31,882 nucleotides of DNA from JAKPAM01 sp047605425 (GCA_047605425.1 JASGFT010000038.1:1-31882), one strand, 5' to 3'. Numbered from the stretch's first letter, positions 15,308 to 23,829 are shown. The notes: generated from the sequence alone by a model not told the origin. Translations and numbers: made by a program.

Positions 15308-16333
15308 ATGCCCATGTTCGTATCCCCCCTTCGCCGGCTGGCCGTCGTCTCCCCGCTTTCCCGGCTGGCCGGCGCCTGCCTGGCCGCGGCCATGGGGCTG
15401 ACCGCGTCCGCCGCGTCGGCCCAGTCGTATCCGACCCGACCGGTGTCCATCGTCGTGCCGTTCACGGCCGGCGGCCCCACCGATACCGTCGCGCGCAACC
15501 TGGCCGACGCGATGACCAAGGCGATCCCCGGCTCGAACTTCATCGTCGAGAACCTGGGCGGGGCCGGCGGCACGATCGGCGCGGCCAAGGTCGCCAAGGC
15601 CCAGCCGGACGGCTACATGCTGCTGCTGCACCACATCGGCATGTCGACGGCGCCCGCGCTGTACCGCCGACTGCCGTTCGATCCGCGCAAGGACTTCGAA
15701 TACATCGGCCTGGTCAACGAAGTGCCGATGACGTTCCTGACCAAGAACGACCTGCCGCCGAAGACGATCGGCGAGTTGCTGCCGTACCTGAAGGCCAATG
15801 CCGACAAGGTGACGATGGCCAACGCCGGCGTCGGCTCGGCCTCGCACCTGTGCGGGCTGTTGTTCATGTCGCAGATCGGCCAGGACCTGACGACGGTGCC
15901 GTACAAGGGCGCCGCGCCGGCGATCACCGACCTGATCGGCGGACAGGTCGACCTGCTGTGCGACCAGACGACCAACACGACGCAACACATCAAGGCCGGC
16001 AAGGTCAAGGCGCTGGCCGTGACGACGACCAAGCGCCTGTCGACAATGCCCGAGCTGCCGACGATGGCCGAATCGGGGCTCAGCGGTTTCAACGTGTCGG
16101 TGTGGCACGCGCTGTACGCGCCGAAGGGCACGCCCAAGCCGGTCGTCGACAAGCTGGTCGCGGCGCTGCAGGAAGGGCTGAAGAACCCCGAGCTGATCAA
16201 GCGTTTCGCCGAGCTGGGGACCGAGCCGGTGTCCGGCGATCGCGCGACACCCGACGCGCTGAACAAGTTCCTGTCGTCCGAGATCGACAAGTGGACGCCG
16301 ATCATCCGCAAGGCGAACATCTACGCGGATTGA
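15308..16333 (+). CDS. Bug/TctC-family periplasmic solute-binding protein
   Basis: 341 aa from ATG 15308, with GGAG eight bases upstream; GTG 15305 and ATG 15314 are less likely starts. Signal peptide to about residue 38 (LTASAASAQS), then the family opening SYPTRPVSIVVPFTAGGPTDTVAR, VPYKGAAPAITDLIGGQVDL and STMPELPTMAESGL. It is a different branch from the other two Bug domains (GGPTDT in place of GSGxDT). Located 115 bp after the tartrate/D-malate dehydrogenase gene, so tartrate or a similar acid is a reasonable ligand guess. Two GC hairpins follow immediately. Confidence 0.92.
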   Translation: MPMFVSPLRRLAVVSPLSRLAGACLAAAMGLTASAASAQSYPTRPVSIVVPFTAGGPTDTVARNLADAMTKAIPGSNFIVENLGGAGGTIGAAKVAKAQPDGYMLLLHHIGMSTAPALYRRLPFDPRKDFEYIGLVNEVPMTFLTKNDLPPKTIGELLPYLKANADKVTMANAGVGSASHLCGLLFMSQIGQDLTTVPYKGAAPAITDLIGGQVDLLCDQTTNTTQHIKAGKVKALAVTTTKRLSTMPELPTMAESGLSGFNVSVWHALYAPKGTPKPVVDKLVAALQEGLKNPELIKRFAELGTEPVSGDRATPDALNKFLSSEIDKWTPIIRKANIYAD

Positions 16334-16862
16334 TCGGCGACCGATCGCCGGCGGCGGGCGCCGCCGGTCCGGTCACGCGGACGATGACGGGACCGGCGCC
16401 CGACGACGGGCGGATGATGCCCGCCCGTGTTCCAGTCCGTGCCTCTCGGTTGCCCGGGCGCGCGGGGAACTCGGCCCGGAACGCGCCGTCGAGCCAGGTG
16501 GCGCGGTCGTTCAACCAGGATTGCAGGAACGAGACCTCTCCCGCATGGGTTCCGCCATGTATCACGTGGTTGACGGCGACGGTCTGGTCGAGGATCGGCC
16601 AGCGCGTGAAGTCCAGGCCCAGCAGCCTGCCCATGCACAAGCTCAGGTCGTTGCGCAGCAGGCTCTTGTCGATGTGGTTGGCGAGCAGCACCCAGTCCTT
16701 CTCGGCCGGCAGGCCGAGCAGCGCGGCGGCCGTAAACAGGCCGGTACCGGGGTCGACGTAGCCGGGCGCGACCTTGGCGAGCGAGGCCGCCGCCGTGCGC
16801 GTCAGCTCGGACAAGGCGGTCGTCGGCGACTGCTCGCCGAGCGTCGCGATGTGCGGCAGGGA
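16302..16862 (-). pseudogene. Decayed CotH-like gene
   Basis: An open minus-strand frame with normal codon use contains ALLGLPAEKDWVLLANHIDK and continues SLLRNDLSLCMGRLLGLDFT, the hallmark of CotH-type kinase proteins just after the ATP-binding start, and then, after only about 22 residues, FLQSWLNDRATWLDGAF, which in CotH proteins lies near the C-terminus. The 150 or more residues between are missing, as is the N-terminal beta region. There is no proper start (TTG at 16814 is the best in frame), and the frame runs past the homology into the end of the Bug gene. Upstream text (ATLGEQSPTTALSELTRTAA and beyond) also looks coding but is not recognised. Best read as an internally deleted relic located downstream of the LuxR-type gene. 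Confidence 0.55.
16332..16367. terminator. Two adjacent GC hairpins after the Bug gene
   Basis: gatcgg/ccgatc (loop cga) begins within the Bug stop codon and is followed directly by ccggcggcg/cgccgccgg (loop gg). There is no T-run, so intrinsic termination is uncertain; the position, between convergent transcription units, fits. Confidence 0.45.
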
Positions 16863-16875
16863 CGATCGGGCCGCG

Positions 16876-18126
16876 TCAGCCGCCGACGAAATACGCCGGG
16901 CTCGCCATCAGGCGTGCGACGAGCTCGGTCTGGCGATTGGTGCCGGTCCTACCGAACAGGCTCTTGAGCTGCGTGCGAATCGTGTGCGAGGAGACCTCGC
17001 GTTCGACGGCGATCTCGTCGAGCGTCGCGCCCCGGCACAGCGCGACGGCCAATTGCGCCTCGGCGGCGGTCAGGCCGAACATCCGGCGCACGCGGTCGGC
17101 CGGCAGCGACGGCAGCCGCTCCGGATCGAACACGTAGACCAGAGCCGCGCCGTGCGGCCAGGCCGGCGCCTGCGGCGGCGACCGCAGCGGCGAGATCAGC
17201 AGCGACAGCGCGGCGCGGCCGCTGCGTGGCAGGCGCAGCACCTCTTCCAGCGGCAGGTCCTCGCCGCGGCTGATCCGGATCGCGTTGCCGATCGCGAACT
17301 GCAGCCGCAGGTGGACGTCGCGCTCGCGGGCGACCAGCATGCCGCGATCGAGTCGCAGCGGCGAATCGGCCTCGGCCAGTAGCGCCGCGGCGCGCTGATT
17401 GACGTAAGTCACGAGGTTCTGCTCGTCGAGCAGCAGCGTCGGCGCGGCCGGTATCTCGAGACCCCCGGCCAGCAGGCTCTGGCCGTGCTCGAGCTCGCCG
17501 AGGCGCTGGCGCATCCGCAGCGCGCGCTGCAGGTGCGACAGCAGGCGGTCCATCCAGTCCAGCTCGATCGGCCGGAACGGCGGCTGCGCGTCGCTGCGCT
17601 GCACGACCAGTTGCGTGATCCAGTCGTTCTCGGCGAGCACCAGCGTGCCGGCCGCGGTGCGCACGCCCTGGGGCGCCAGCCACTCGCGGAAGAACCGCGA
17701 CCGCTCGAAATCGATGCCGGCCGGCGGCAGATCGAGGTTGCTGGCCAGGAAACCGCGACGCGGGGGAGCCAGCAGCAACTGCACGAAGATGTCGTCGCGG
17801 CCGATGTCCAGCGCGTAGCGCTGCAGCCACTCGTCCTCGATGCCGTGGACCCACATCATCTTGAGCGCCTGCGTCGGGCCGTGCACCGTGAACAGGATCG
17901 CCGACTTGCAGTCCATGCAGTCGACCAGCGTCTGGACGAAGCGCTGGAAACCCGTGGGCGACAGCACGCCGTCATACAGGTGGGCCAGCAGCGGGTCGAT
18001 CCAGGCCGGCAGCGAATCGGCGTCGCCGTCTGGTGACGGACGGGATGGATGGCCAGGCGTGGCGAGTGTCGATTCCGGGGGCGGCGCGCCGGCCGGGTTG
18101 CCGGTCTCCTCGGAGCGCTCTGGCAT
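16876..18126 (-). CDS. LuxR-family transcriptional regulator
   Basis: 416 aa from ATG 18126. The C-terminal part (about 345-410) is a GerE/LuxR helix-turn-helix: LTAAEAQLAVALCRGATLDE followed by IAVEREVSSHTIRTQLKSLF. The N-terminal half has no receiver or acyl-homoserine-lactone motif that I can see; a PAS-like segment (AAPTLLLDEQNLVTYVNQRAAALLAE) lies around 245-270 and a possible GAF-like region precedes it. Probably a ligand-responsive regulator. Divergent from the large lipoprotein gene over about 190 bp, where a minus-strand TATACT (around 18162) may be its -10 box. The lipoprotein gene is a possible target. Confidence 0.88.
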   Translation of the reverse strand: MPERSEETGNPAGAPPPESTLATPGHPSRPSPDGDADSLPAWIDPLLAHLYDGVLSPTGFQRFVQTLVDCMDCKSAILFTVHGPTQALKMMWVHGIEDEWLQRYALDIGRDDIFVQLLLAPPRRGFLASNLDLPPAGIDFERSRFFREWLAPQGVRTAAGTLVLAENDWITQLVVQRSDAQPPFRPIELDWMDRLLSHLQRALRMRQRLGELEHGQSLLAGGLEIPAAPTLLLDEQNLVTYVNQRAAALLAEADSPLRLDRGMLVARERDVHLRLQFAIGNAIRISRGEDLPLEEVLRLPRSGRAALSLLISPLRSPPQAPAWPHGAALVYVFDPERLPSLPADRVRRMFGLTAAEAQLAVALCRGATLDEIAVEREVSSHTIRTQLKSLFGRTGTNRQTELVARLMASPAYFVGG

Positions 18127-18317
18127 GAGTGTGGATGTGGGGTGGATCGGGTCGCAGCAGTATAACGACGCCGTCCGTCGACCGGTGCGCGGAGTTTCCG
18201 ACGAACGGCGCGCGGCGTTTCCGCACTTACCCCGAACGAGCGAAGCGTGCGGCCGGACCGGCATCCTACAGTCGCCGGACCATTTGGCCCCCACCCGTGC
18301 AAAGGTAAGTGAAGAAG

Positions 18318-20447
18318 ATGACATCGCCCGGCTCGCTCGACCGCTCCCGAACGTTCCACCCCGTCCGCGCGGCGCCCGCGCGCCGTGCACCGATCGCCGC
18401 CGTGGCGGCCCGCGCCGGCACCGATCGGCCGCGCTTGCAGCGTTCGGCGACCAGCCTGGCCGCGGCGCTGATCTGCTCGGGCCTGCTGGCCGCCTGCGGG
18501 GGAGGGGGAGGAGGCGGCGGCGGCGGCGTCGATCAAATTGCCAACGTCGATCCACCGGTGGTGAAGATGGCGTCCGTCCCGGTCACCGTCATCGACGGCC
18601 CGATCAAGAACGCTGTCGTGTGCCTGGACGTGAACCTGAACGGCGGCTGCGACGCCGATGAGCCGAGCGGCGGGACCGGCGATGACGGCAAGGTGGCGCT
18701 GCAGGTGCCGGACGCCGACGTCGGCAAGTACCCGATCGTCGCCGTCGTCGGCACCGATGCGGTCGACCGCGACCATGGCCCGGTCACGCAGCCGTTCACG
18801 ATGCGCGCGCCGGCCAGCCGGACCGCCGTCGTCAGCCCGCTGACCACCCTGGTGCAGGCCCAGATCGACGCGGCCGGCGTCGGCGTCGACGAGGCGGCGT
18901 CGCTCGTGCAGTCACAGTTGGGCCTGAGCCAGTCGGTGTTCTCGGACTTCACGGCGACCAACGACGCCGCGTCGACCCAGGCCGGCAACACCGCGCGGCT
19001 GCTCGTCGTCGTCACCCAGCAGCACAACGCGGCCTTGCAGGCCGCCGTCGGCACGACCGACAGCGGCGGCTCGACGATCACGCAGGCGGATCTGAACCAG
19101 GCGATCGGGCAGGCGCTGCTGGGCATCCTGCCGTCGCTGGCCGATGCGCTGGCCGCGCAGTTGAACGTGTCCGCCACGGACGTGTCCGCCGCGATCGCCA
19201 ACGCGGCGTCGAACCTGGTCGCCGGCTCGAGCCTGTCGGCGCAGACGGTCGCCGCCGTGGTCGGCAGCAACAAGATGATCGAGCTGCAGGCGTCGTCGTC
19301 CGGCGGCGGCACGCCGGCGCCGGAATCGGCGGTCGGCTGGAACCTGCGCTGGTTCCAGTTCGCCGACGTCGATCACTGGTTTGTGCGCGCCAACCAGACG
19401 ACGGCCGAACAGGCGGTGCCCGACGCCAATGGCTTGTTGCGTTTCTCGGATTTCCGCGAACGCAAGACCGGGACCGGCGACAGCCAGGTGTGGGGCGAGA
19501 GCCCCGAATGGACGCGCAGCGAGCTGTACTGGGACGGCGCCGCGTGGTGGAACTGCCCGACCGGCTTCGAGCACACGATGACGCCGCGCGATGCCCATGG
19601 CGTGTCGCAGGCCACGTATTGCAAGACGATCAAGACGACGTCCAGGCGCGGCACGCGCGACATCGGCGGGCGCAAGCTGGTCGACGTCGTCAAGGAAATC
19701 CGCGCGTATCCGTTGCAGGATCCGTTCGGCCTGAGCCTCGGCGGCTGGGCCGCCTGGGGGCCGGATCCCGACTCGGGCGTGCTCGGCACGGCGACCTTCC
19801 CGCAGGGGTCGACGCTGCACATCCAGAGCTTCAGCGATACCGCGCACCCCTATGCCTACGATCCGGCCGATCCGAACGCCGAGCTGAAGCTGTTCAAGGC
19901 CGTTTCGGCCGGCGGCACCGACTGCGGCAACGCGCCGGTCGGCGCCGGCGCCGCGTCGTTCGACGAGATGCTCGCGCACAGCGGCGGCGTGCCTTGCGCG
20001 TACGCGCCCTCGACCGATGCCGGCGCGCGCAACGAGTGGTGGGGCAACAGCACGGTCCGCATCGCGGTCCTGAACGATGTCGTGACGCCGGCGAGCGCGT
20101 ACTACAACGGCAACCTGGACGTGCGCGTCGCGCTGGACGCCGGGGGCGCGGCGCGCTTCTTCACCTGCTCGATGCGCAAGTCCGACGGCTCGCCGCGCAA
20201 CTGCGACCCGGCATCGACCGGCGGCTACGCGGTCGAGACGCTGGGCGACTCCCGCCTGATGCGCTTCTCGGGCCTGCCGTCGCGGTTGGGCGGGCTGGGC
20301 TTCGAGCGGATCTTCGTCGAGCGCGGCGGCAAGGTGTACTTCGGCGCCCGCGCCAAGCCCAGCAACGGTCACTCGATTCGCATGAACGACGTCGCCGCGA
20401 AAGCGATGTTCATCCAGCTCGGCCTGCCGCAACTGGCCGAGGACTGA
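18318..20447 (+). CDS. Large lipoprotein of unknown function with poly-Gly after the lipobox
   Basis: 709 aa from ATG 18318 (GTG 18309 is also in frame; neither ribosome site is ideal). The lipobox LLAAC places the lipid-bearing Cys at residue 60, unusually far in; a TTG start near 18436 would give an ordinary signal peptide of under 25 residues. Ten glycines follow the Cys, a common tether in Burkholderiales lipoproteins. Residues about 100-120 hold DVNLNGGCDADE, a calcium-loop-like DxNxNGxCDxDE motif. The C-terminal half (from about 330) is rich in Trp and Cys (WNLRWFQFADVDHWF, AAWWNCPTGFEHTM) and is not recognised. Probably outer-membrane or surface anchored. Confidence 0.82.
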   Translation: MTSPGSLDRSRTFHPVRAAPARRAPIAAVAARAGTDRPRLQRSATSLAAALICSGLLAACGGGGGGGGGGVDQIANVDPPVVKMASVPVTVIDGPIKNAVVCLDVNLNGGCDADEPSGGTGDDGKVALQVPDADVGKYPIVAVVGTDAVDRDHGPVTQPFTMRAPASRTAVVSPLTTLVQAQIDAAGVGVDEAASLVQSQLGLSQSVFSDFTATNDAASTQAGNTARLLVVVTQQHNAALQAAVGTTDSGGSTITQADLNQAIGQALLGILPSLADALAAQLNVSATDVSAAIANAASNLVAGSSLSAQTVAAVVGSNKMIELQASSSGGGTPAPESAVGWNLRWFQFADVDHWFVRANQTTAEQAVPDANGLLRFSDFRERKTGTGDSQVWGESPEWTRSELYWDGAAWWNCPTGFEHTMTPRDAHGVSQATYCKTIKTTSRRGTRDIGGRKLVDVVKEIRAYPLQDPFGLSLGGWAAWGPDPDSGVLGTATFPQGSTLHIQSFSDTAHPYAYDPADPNAELKLFKAVSAGGTDCGNAPVGAGAASFDEMLAHSGGVPCAYAPSTDAGARNEWWGNSTVRIAVLNDVVTPASAYYNGNLDVRVALDAGGAARFFTCSMRKSDGSPRNCDPASTGGYAVETLGDSRLMRFSGLPSRLGGLGFERIFVERGGKVYFGARAKPSNGHSIRMNDVAAKAMFIQLGLPQLAED
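18498..18527 (+). repeat. GGN tract encoding ten glycines
   Basis: Thirty bases of GGG/GGA/GGC codons directly after the lipobox Cys, including G-runs that could fold as a G-quadruplex and a (GGC)n part prone to length change in steps of one codon. Confidence 0.8.
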
Positions 20448-20479
20448 GTCGCCGCGGTGGTTCGCTTTATCATGGCGGG

Positions 20480-21541
20480 ATGCCCACCTCCACCCTGACC
20501 CTGCGCCGCCCCGACGACTGGCACCTGCATCTTCGCGATGGCCAGGCGCTCGAGGCGGTGATCGCCGCGAGCGCCGCGCAGTTCAAGCGCGCGATCGTGA
20601 TGCCGAACCTGAAGCCGCCGGTGACCACGGCGGCCCAGGCGCGCGCTTACCGCGAGCGCATCCTCGCCGCGCTGCCGGCGGGGTCCGGCTTCGAACCGCT
20701 GATGACGCTGTACCTGACCGACCGGACCAGCGCCGCCGAGATCGAGGCCGGCGCGGCCGACGGGCTGGTCAAGGCCGTCAAGCTGTATCCGGCCGGGGCG
20801 ACGACCAACTCCGACGCCGGCGTGACCGACCTGCGCCACGCCCGGGCGGCGCTCGAGGCGATGCAGCGCGTCGGCATGCCGCTGCTGGTGCACGGCGAGG
20901 TCACCGATCCGGCCGTCGACCTGTTCGACCGCGAGGCGAGGTTCATCGACGAGGTGATGATTCCGCTGCGGCGCGACTTTCCGCAGCTCAAGGTCGTCTT
21001 CGAGCACATCACCACGCGCGAGGCCGCGCAGTACGTCGCGCAGGCCGTGGGGCCGATCGCCGCGACGGTGACCGCGCATCACCTGCTGTACAACCGCAAC
21101 GCGATCTTCATCGGCGGCGTGCGTCCGCACTGGTACTGCCTGCCGGTGCTCAAGCGCGAGACGCACCGGCGGGCGCTGCTCGACGCGGTGGCCGGCGGCA
21201 GCCCGCGCTTCTTCCTGGGCACCGACAGCGCGCCGCACGCGCAGCGCCTGAAGGAGCACGCGGCCGGTTGCGCCGGCTGCTACACGGCGCCGCACGCGCT
21301 CGAGCTGTACGCGACGGCGTTCGAGATGGCCGGCGCGCTCGATCGGCTCGAAGCGTTCGCCAGCGAGCACGGACCCGACTTCTACGGCCTGCCGCGCAAC
21401 GAGGGCACGGTCACGCTCGCGCGCGAGACCTGGACGATCCCGGAGAGCCTGCCGTTCGGGCTCGACCGCATCGTGCCGCTGGCGGGCGGCGAGACGCTGC
21501 CATGGCGGATGGTCGCTGGTTCGACCCCTACCGCGAGCTGA
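20480..21541 (+). CDS. pyrC: Dihydroorotase, class II
   Basis: 353 aa. Third step of pyrimidine synthesis: cyclisation of N-carbamoyl-aspartate to dihydroorotate. All metal ligands match the E. coli enzyme with an offset of one: His15 and His17 (DWHLHLRDG), carboxylated Lys101 (VKAVKLYPAGATTNS), His138 (LLVHGE), His176 (FEHITT) and Asp249 (GTDSAPH). Full length. The start is close to a TATCAT element (20468-20473), and the only purine-rich patch before ATG is too near for a normal ribosome site, so the leader may be very short. The last 40 bases overlap the DUF3025 gene. Confidence 0.96.
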   Translation: MPTSTLTLRRPDDWHLHLRDGQALEAVIAASAAQFKRAIVMPNLKPPVTTAAQARAYRERILAALPAGSGFEPLMTLYLTDRTSAAEIEAGAADGLVKAVKLYPAGATTNSDAGVTDLRHARAALEAMQRVGMPLLVHGEVTDPAVDLFDREARFIDEVMIPLRRDFPQLKVVFEHITTREAAQYVAQAVGPIAATVTAHHLLYNRNAIFIGGVRPHWYCLPVLKRETHRRALLDAVAGGSPRFFLGTDSAPHAQRLKEHAAGCAGCYTAPHALELYATAFEMAGALDRLEAFASEHGPDFYGLPRNEGTVTLARETWTIPESLPFGLDRIVPLAGGETLPWRMVAGSTPTAS

Positions 21542-22284
21542 TCGCCGCGGCGGGCCCGCCGGACGACGATCCGCGGGCCGGCTGGCTGGCGCGGCTGAAC
21601 GCGCTGGCGGACGCCCGCGATCTGCGCAACGCGCGCGGGCTGCCGCTGCGCTTCGAGCCGGCCGGGCCGATGCCGGCCAATGCGTATGAGTCGACGATCG
21701 CCGCGACGGGGCGGGTGCCGACGCGGCTGCACGGCCAGGATGCCTGGCACGATTACTTCAACGCGCTGGTGTGGCTGCGCTTTCCGGCGATCAAGCGGCG
21801 CTTGAACGCGCTGCAGGCCGAAGCGATCGCGGCGGCCTGCGATCCGGCCGGTGAGCGGCCCGCGGGGCGCGCGCGCGGGCGCCTGCGCGACGTGCTGACG
21901 CTGTTCGACGAGAGCGCGGCGCTGGTGCTGACCGACGATCGGCGCTGCCGCGACGATCTGCGCGGCTTCGCGTGGACCTCGCTGTTCGTCGAGCGCCGCG
22001 CCGCCTGGCGCCAGGGCGTGCGCACCGTCGTCGTCGGTCATGCGCTGCTGCTCAAATTGTGGCGCCCGTACAAGGCGGTCTGCGCGCAGGCCTGGCTGGC
22101 GCCGGCCGCGGCCTCGCTCGACGACGCCGACCGCGCGGTGGCGGCCTCGCTGGACGCCGGCCGCCTGCTGCCGCGCTGCCTGACGCCGTTGCCGGTGCTC
22201 GGCGTGCCGGGGTGGTGGCCGGCCAACGAGGACGCCGGCTTCTACGCCGACGCGTCGGTGTTCCGCGCCGGGCGCCGGCGCTGA
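21502..22284 (+). CDS. DUF3025-domain protein
   Basis: 260 aa from ATG 21502, which lies inside the end of pyrC (40-bp overlap, other frame). The family pattern is clear: QDAWHDYFNALVWLRFPAIK, RDVLTLFDESAALVLTDD, FAWTSLFVERRAAWRQGVRT and VVGHALLLKLWRPYKAV. Function of DUF3025 is unknown. The overlap implies co-transcription with pyrC. No ribosome site stands out within the pyrC end, so translation is probably coupled to pyrC. Confidence 0.88.
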   Translation: MADGRWFDPYRELIAAAGPPDDDPRAGWLARLNALADARDLRNARGLPLRFEPAGPMPANAYESTIAATGRVPTRLHGQDAWHDYFNALVWLRFPAIKRRLNALQAEAIAAACDPAGERPAGRARGRLRDVLTLFDESAALVLTDDRRCRDDLRGFAWTSLFVERRAAWRQGVRTVVVGHALLLKLWRPYKAVCAQAWLAPAAASLDDADRAVAASLDAGRLLPRCLTPLPVLGVPGWWPANEDAGFYADASVFRAGRRR

Positions 22285-22833
22285 GCGGCGGGACGGCCGG
22301 TTCGGGACGGCGGCGCGGCGCGCGCGATCGGTGTCCGGCGCGGCGAGGGCCGCCCGGCCGTCGCCGGATGCCGCCGCCCGCCCGGGCGGGATGCCCAGCG
22401 CGAAGCGGGCGGGCGCCGAGCGTTCGTCGTGCACCGTCAGCTCGAACGCGACCCGGCCGGCGTCGACGATGTCGCGCGATTGCAGGATCAGGTAGCGGCC
22501 GTCGGCCGGCTGGGCGATCGTCACGTCGTCCGGCGACAGGCTGCTCGAGCCGCCCTCGACGCGGATCGACCGGACGCTGAAGCGCGTGACGCTCGGCCGC
22601 TCGCCGCGCGCGGGTGCGTACGGCACCTCGATCTTGAGCCGCTGGCCGCTCTGCGACAGCACCCTGGGCGTGCCGAACTCGACGGCGGCGGCCGGCGCCG
22701 CGGCGACGGCCAGCACGGCGACCGCGCAGCCGGCCAGCCACCGGGATACGCGCGGCAGCGGTCCGAGCGGCCGGGATGCCGATTGTCGCGACCAGGGGCG
22801 GAACCGGAAAGCGGGCGAAGGAGGACGGATCAT
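22285..22833 (-). pseudogene. FimV N-terminal-like fragment with no natural end
   Basis: From ATG 22833 the frame gives an export signal (VSRWLAGCAVAVLAVAAAPAAA) and then about 110 residues resembling the N-terminal beta domain of FimV-type proteins (EFGTPRVLSQSGQRLKIEVP, PADGRYLILQSRDIVDAGRV, FALGIPP). After about residue 150 the text becomes Arg/Pro-rich, and the frame then stays open antisense through DUF3025 into pyrC to 21382, where it stops; that part is a shadow of those genes. I mark only the natural-looking part. Most likely the 5' remnant of a longer gene; a short secreted protein is the alternative. FimV-type proteins are envelope proteins for polar pili assembly. Confidence 0.4.
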
Positions 22834-22914
22834 GGCGGCGTGCCGTTCGGGGGTGACGCGCAGACTGTAGTGACCCTGTCCGCGGCGCGCCGCGGCGGTC
22901 CGATGGACGGAGCG

Positions 22915-22957
22915 CTAGTGAGCTGTGCGGCACGGAAGTTGCCGCACGGCCCACTAG
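22915..22957. repeat. 18-bp inverted repeat just upstream of rnpB
   Basis: Arms 22915-22932 and 22940-22957 pair at 16 of 18 positions around a 7-base loop. A perfect 16-bp GC palindrome is also present at 22880-22895. The right arm reaches the likely -35 region of rnpB. Could be a regulator site or an RNA hairpin. Confidence 0.7.
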
Positions 22958-22985
22958 ACCGCGGGACGGCGCCGCGCTCTACAAT
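22955..22985 (+). promoter_or_regulatory. Probable rnpB promoter
   Basis: TACAAT (22980-22985) lies ten bases before the predicted 5' end of RNase P RNA. The -35 is less clear: TAGACC at 22955-22960 with a 19-base spacer. Confidence 0.5.
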
Positions 22986-22994
22986 GGCGGCCGG

Positions 22995-23405
22995 GAAGCG
23001 GACCAGATGGTCGCGGGGAGGCGCGGCGACGCGCCGATCCGAGGAAGGTCCGGACTCCACAGGACGGGATGCTGGCTAACGGCCAGGCGCAGCAGGCCGC
23101 AAGGCTCAAGGCGACGGAAAGTGGAACAGAGAGCAGACCGCCCCGACCGGCAACGGTCGAGGCAAGGGTGAAACGGTGAGGTAAGAGCTCACCGCGGCCG
23201 TGGCGACACGGCTGGCACGCCAAACCCCATCCGGAGCAACTCCAAATAGGCACGCGCGCGGTCGACGGCTCGTCCGTCGCCGCACCGGTGGTCCGCCGGG
23301 GCGTGCGGGTAGGGGGCTCGAGCGGCCGGGCAACCGGCCGCCTAGAGGAATGACCATCATGCCGGCTTCGGCCGGCACACAGAATCCGGCCTATCGGTCC
23401 GCTTC
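22995..23405 (+). ncRNA. rnpB: RNase P RNA, bacterial class A
   Basis: About 411 nt. The catalytic RNA that matures tRNA 5' ends. The first ten bases (gaagcggacc) pair perfectly with the last ten (ggtccgcttc) to form helix P1, which fixes both ends. Conserved core blocks are present: GAGGAAGGTCCGGACTCC with the following ACAGG (about 23040-23063), AGGGTGAAACGGTGAGGTAA (about 23166-23185), and AGAATCCGGCCTATCGG near the 3' end. No other gene overlaps it. Encoded on the plus strand upstream of the dcw cluster. Confidence 0.95.
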
Positions 23406-23545
23406 CCGCCTTCGGGCGCCGCCATCGGCGCTTTCGTCGCCTCGGTCCCGCCTTTCATGCCGCCGCAATGACCGTTCGTCGGCTGGCTTTCCGCCCGTCG
23501 CAGCGGATCGGAACGCGGGGGCCGCCCAGACGCTGGGCATCCATC

Positions 23546-23574
23546 TCAAATTGATCCCATAGGGATCAATTTGA
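23546..23574. repeat. Perfect 13-bp inverted repeat, loop of three
   Basis: Arms tcaaattgatccc and gggatcaatttga flank ata. No T-run follows on either strand, so a protein-binding site or mobile-sequence remnant is as likely as a terminator. Confidence 0.8.
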
Positions 23575-23606
23575 TGCGCATTCGAGCGTCGAAAGCCCAC
23601 CCAAGC

Positions 23607-23628
23607 CGCCCCTTTAGGGGTGATTTTT
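23607..23628 (+). terminator. Possible intrinsic terminator downstream of rnpB
   Basis: Stem cgcccc/ggggtg (one G-T pair) with loop ttta, followed by gattttt. It lies about 200 bp after the RNase P RNA end and before the mraZ promoter. Confidence 0.45.
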
Positions 23629-23800
23629 GCGGCCAAATTTACACCTTTTGTCATTGGTTTGGCGGAGGGATTGCATGTTTCACGTAAATAAGCTTGCGTA
23701 GGGTATTAATTTTTCACCATTTTACGAATCGATCGATTTTGAGTAGGCGAGGTTTCTTCGCTAAGTGCTTGTCCTGTCAGGAGAAAACGGTGGAGTCAAC

Positions 23801-23829
23801 TTGACCCTCGGGTGTGATTTCCGTACAGT
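23801..23829 (+). promoter_or_regulatory. mraZ (dcw cluster) promoter
   Basis: TTGACC (23801-23806) and TACAGT (23824-23829) with 17 bases between. Predicted start near 23836, giving a leader of about 100 nt before mraZ. Confidence 0.7.

Noticed and set aside
20445..20480. A separate pyrC promoter with a leaderless start
   Set aside because: TATCAT is present, but no acceptable -35 at the right distance, so I do not list it as a feature.
23391..23654. Minus-strand 87-codon frame between rnpB and mraZ
   Set aside because: Runs through a palindrome and the end of RNase P RNA, has no ribosome site, and turns into Arg-rich text; no evidence for a protein.
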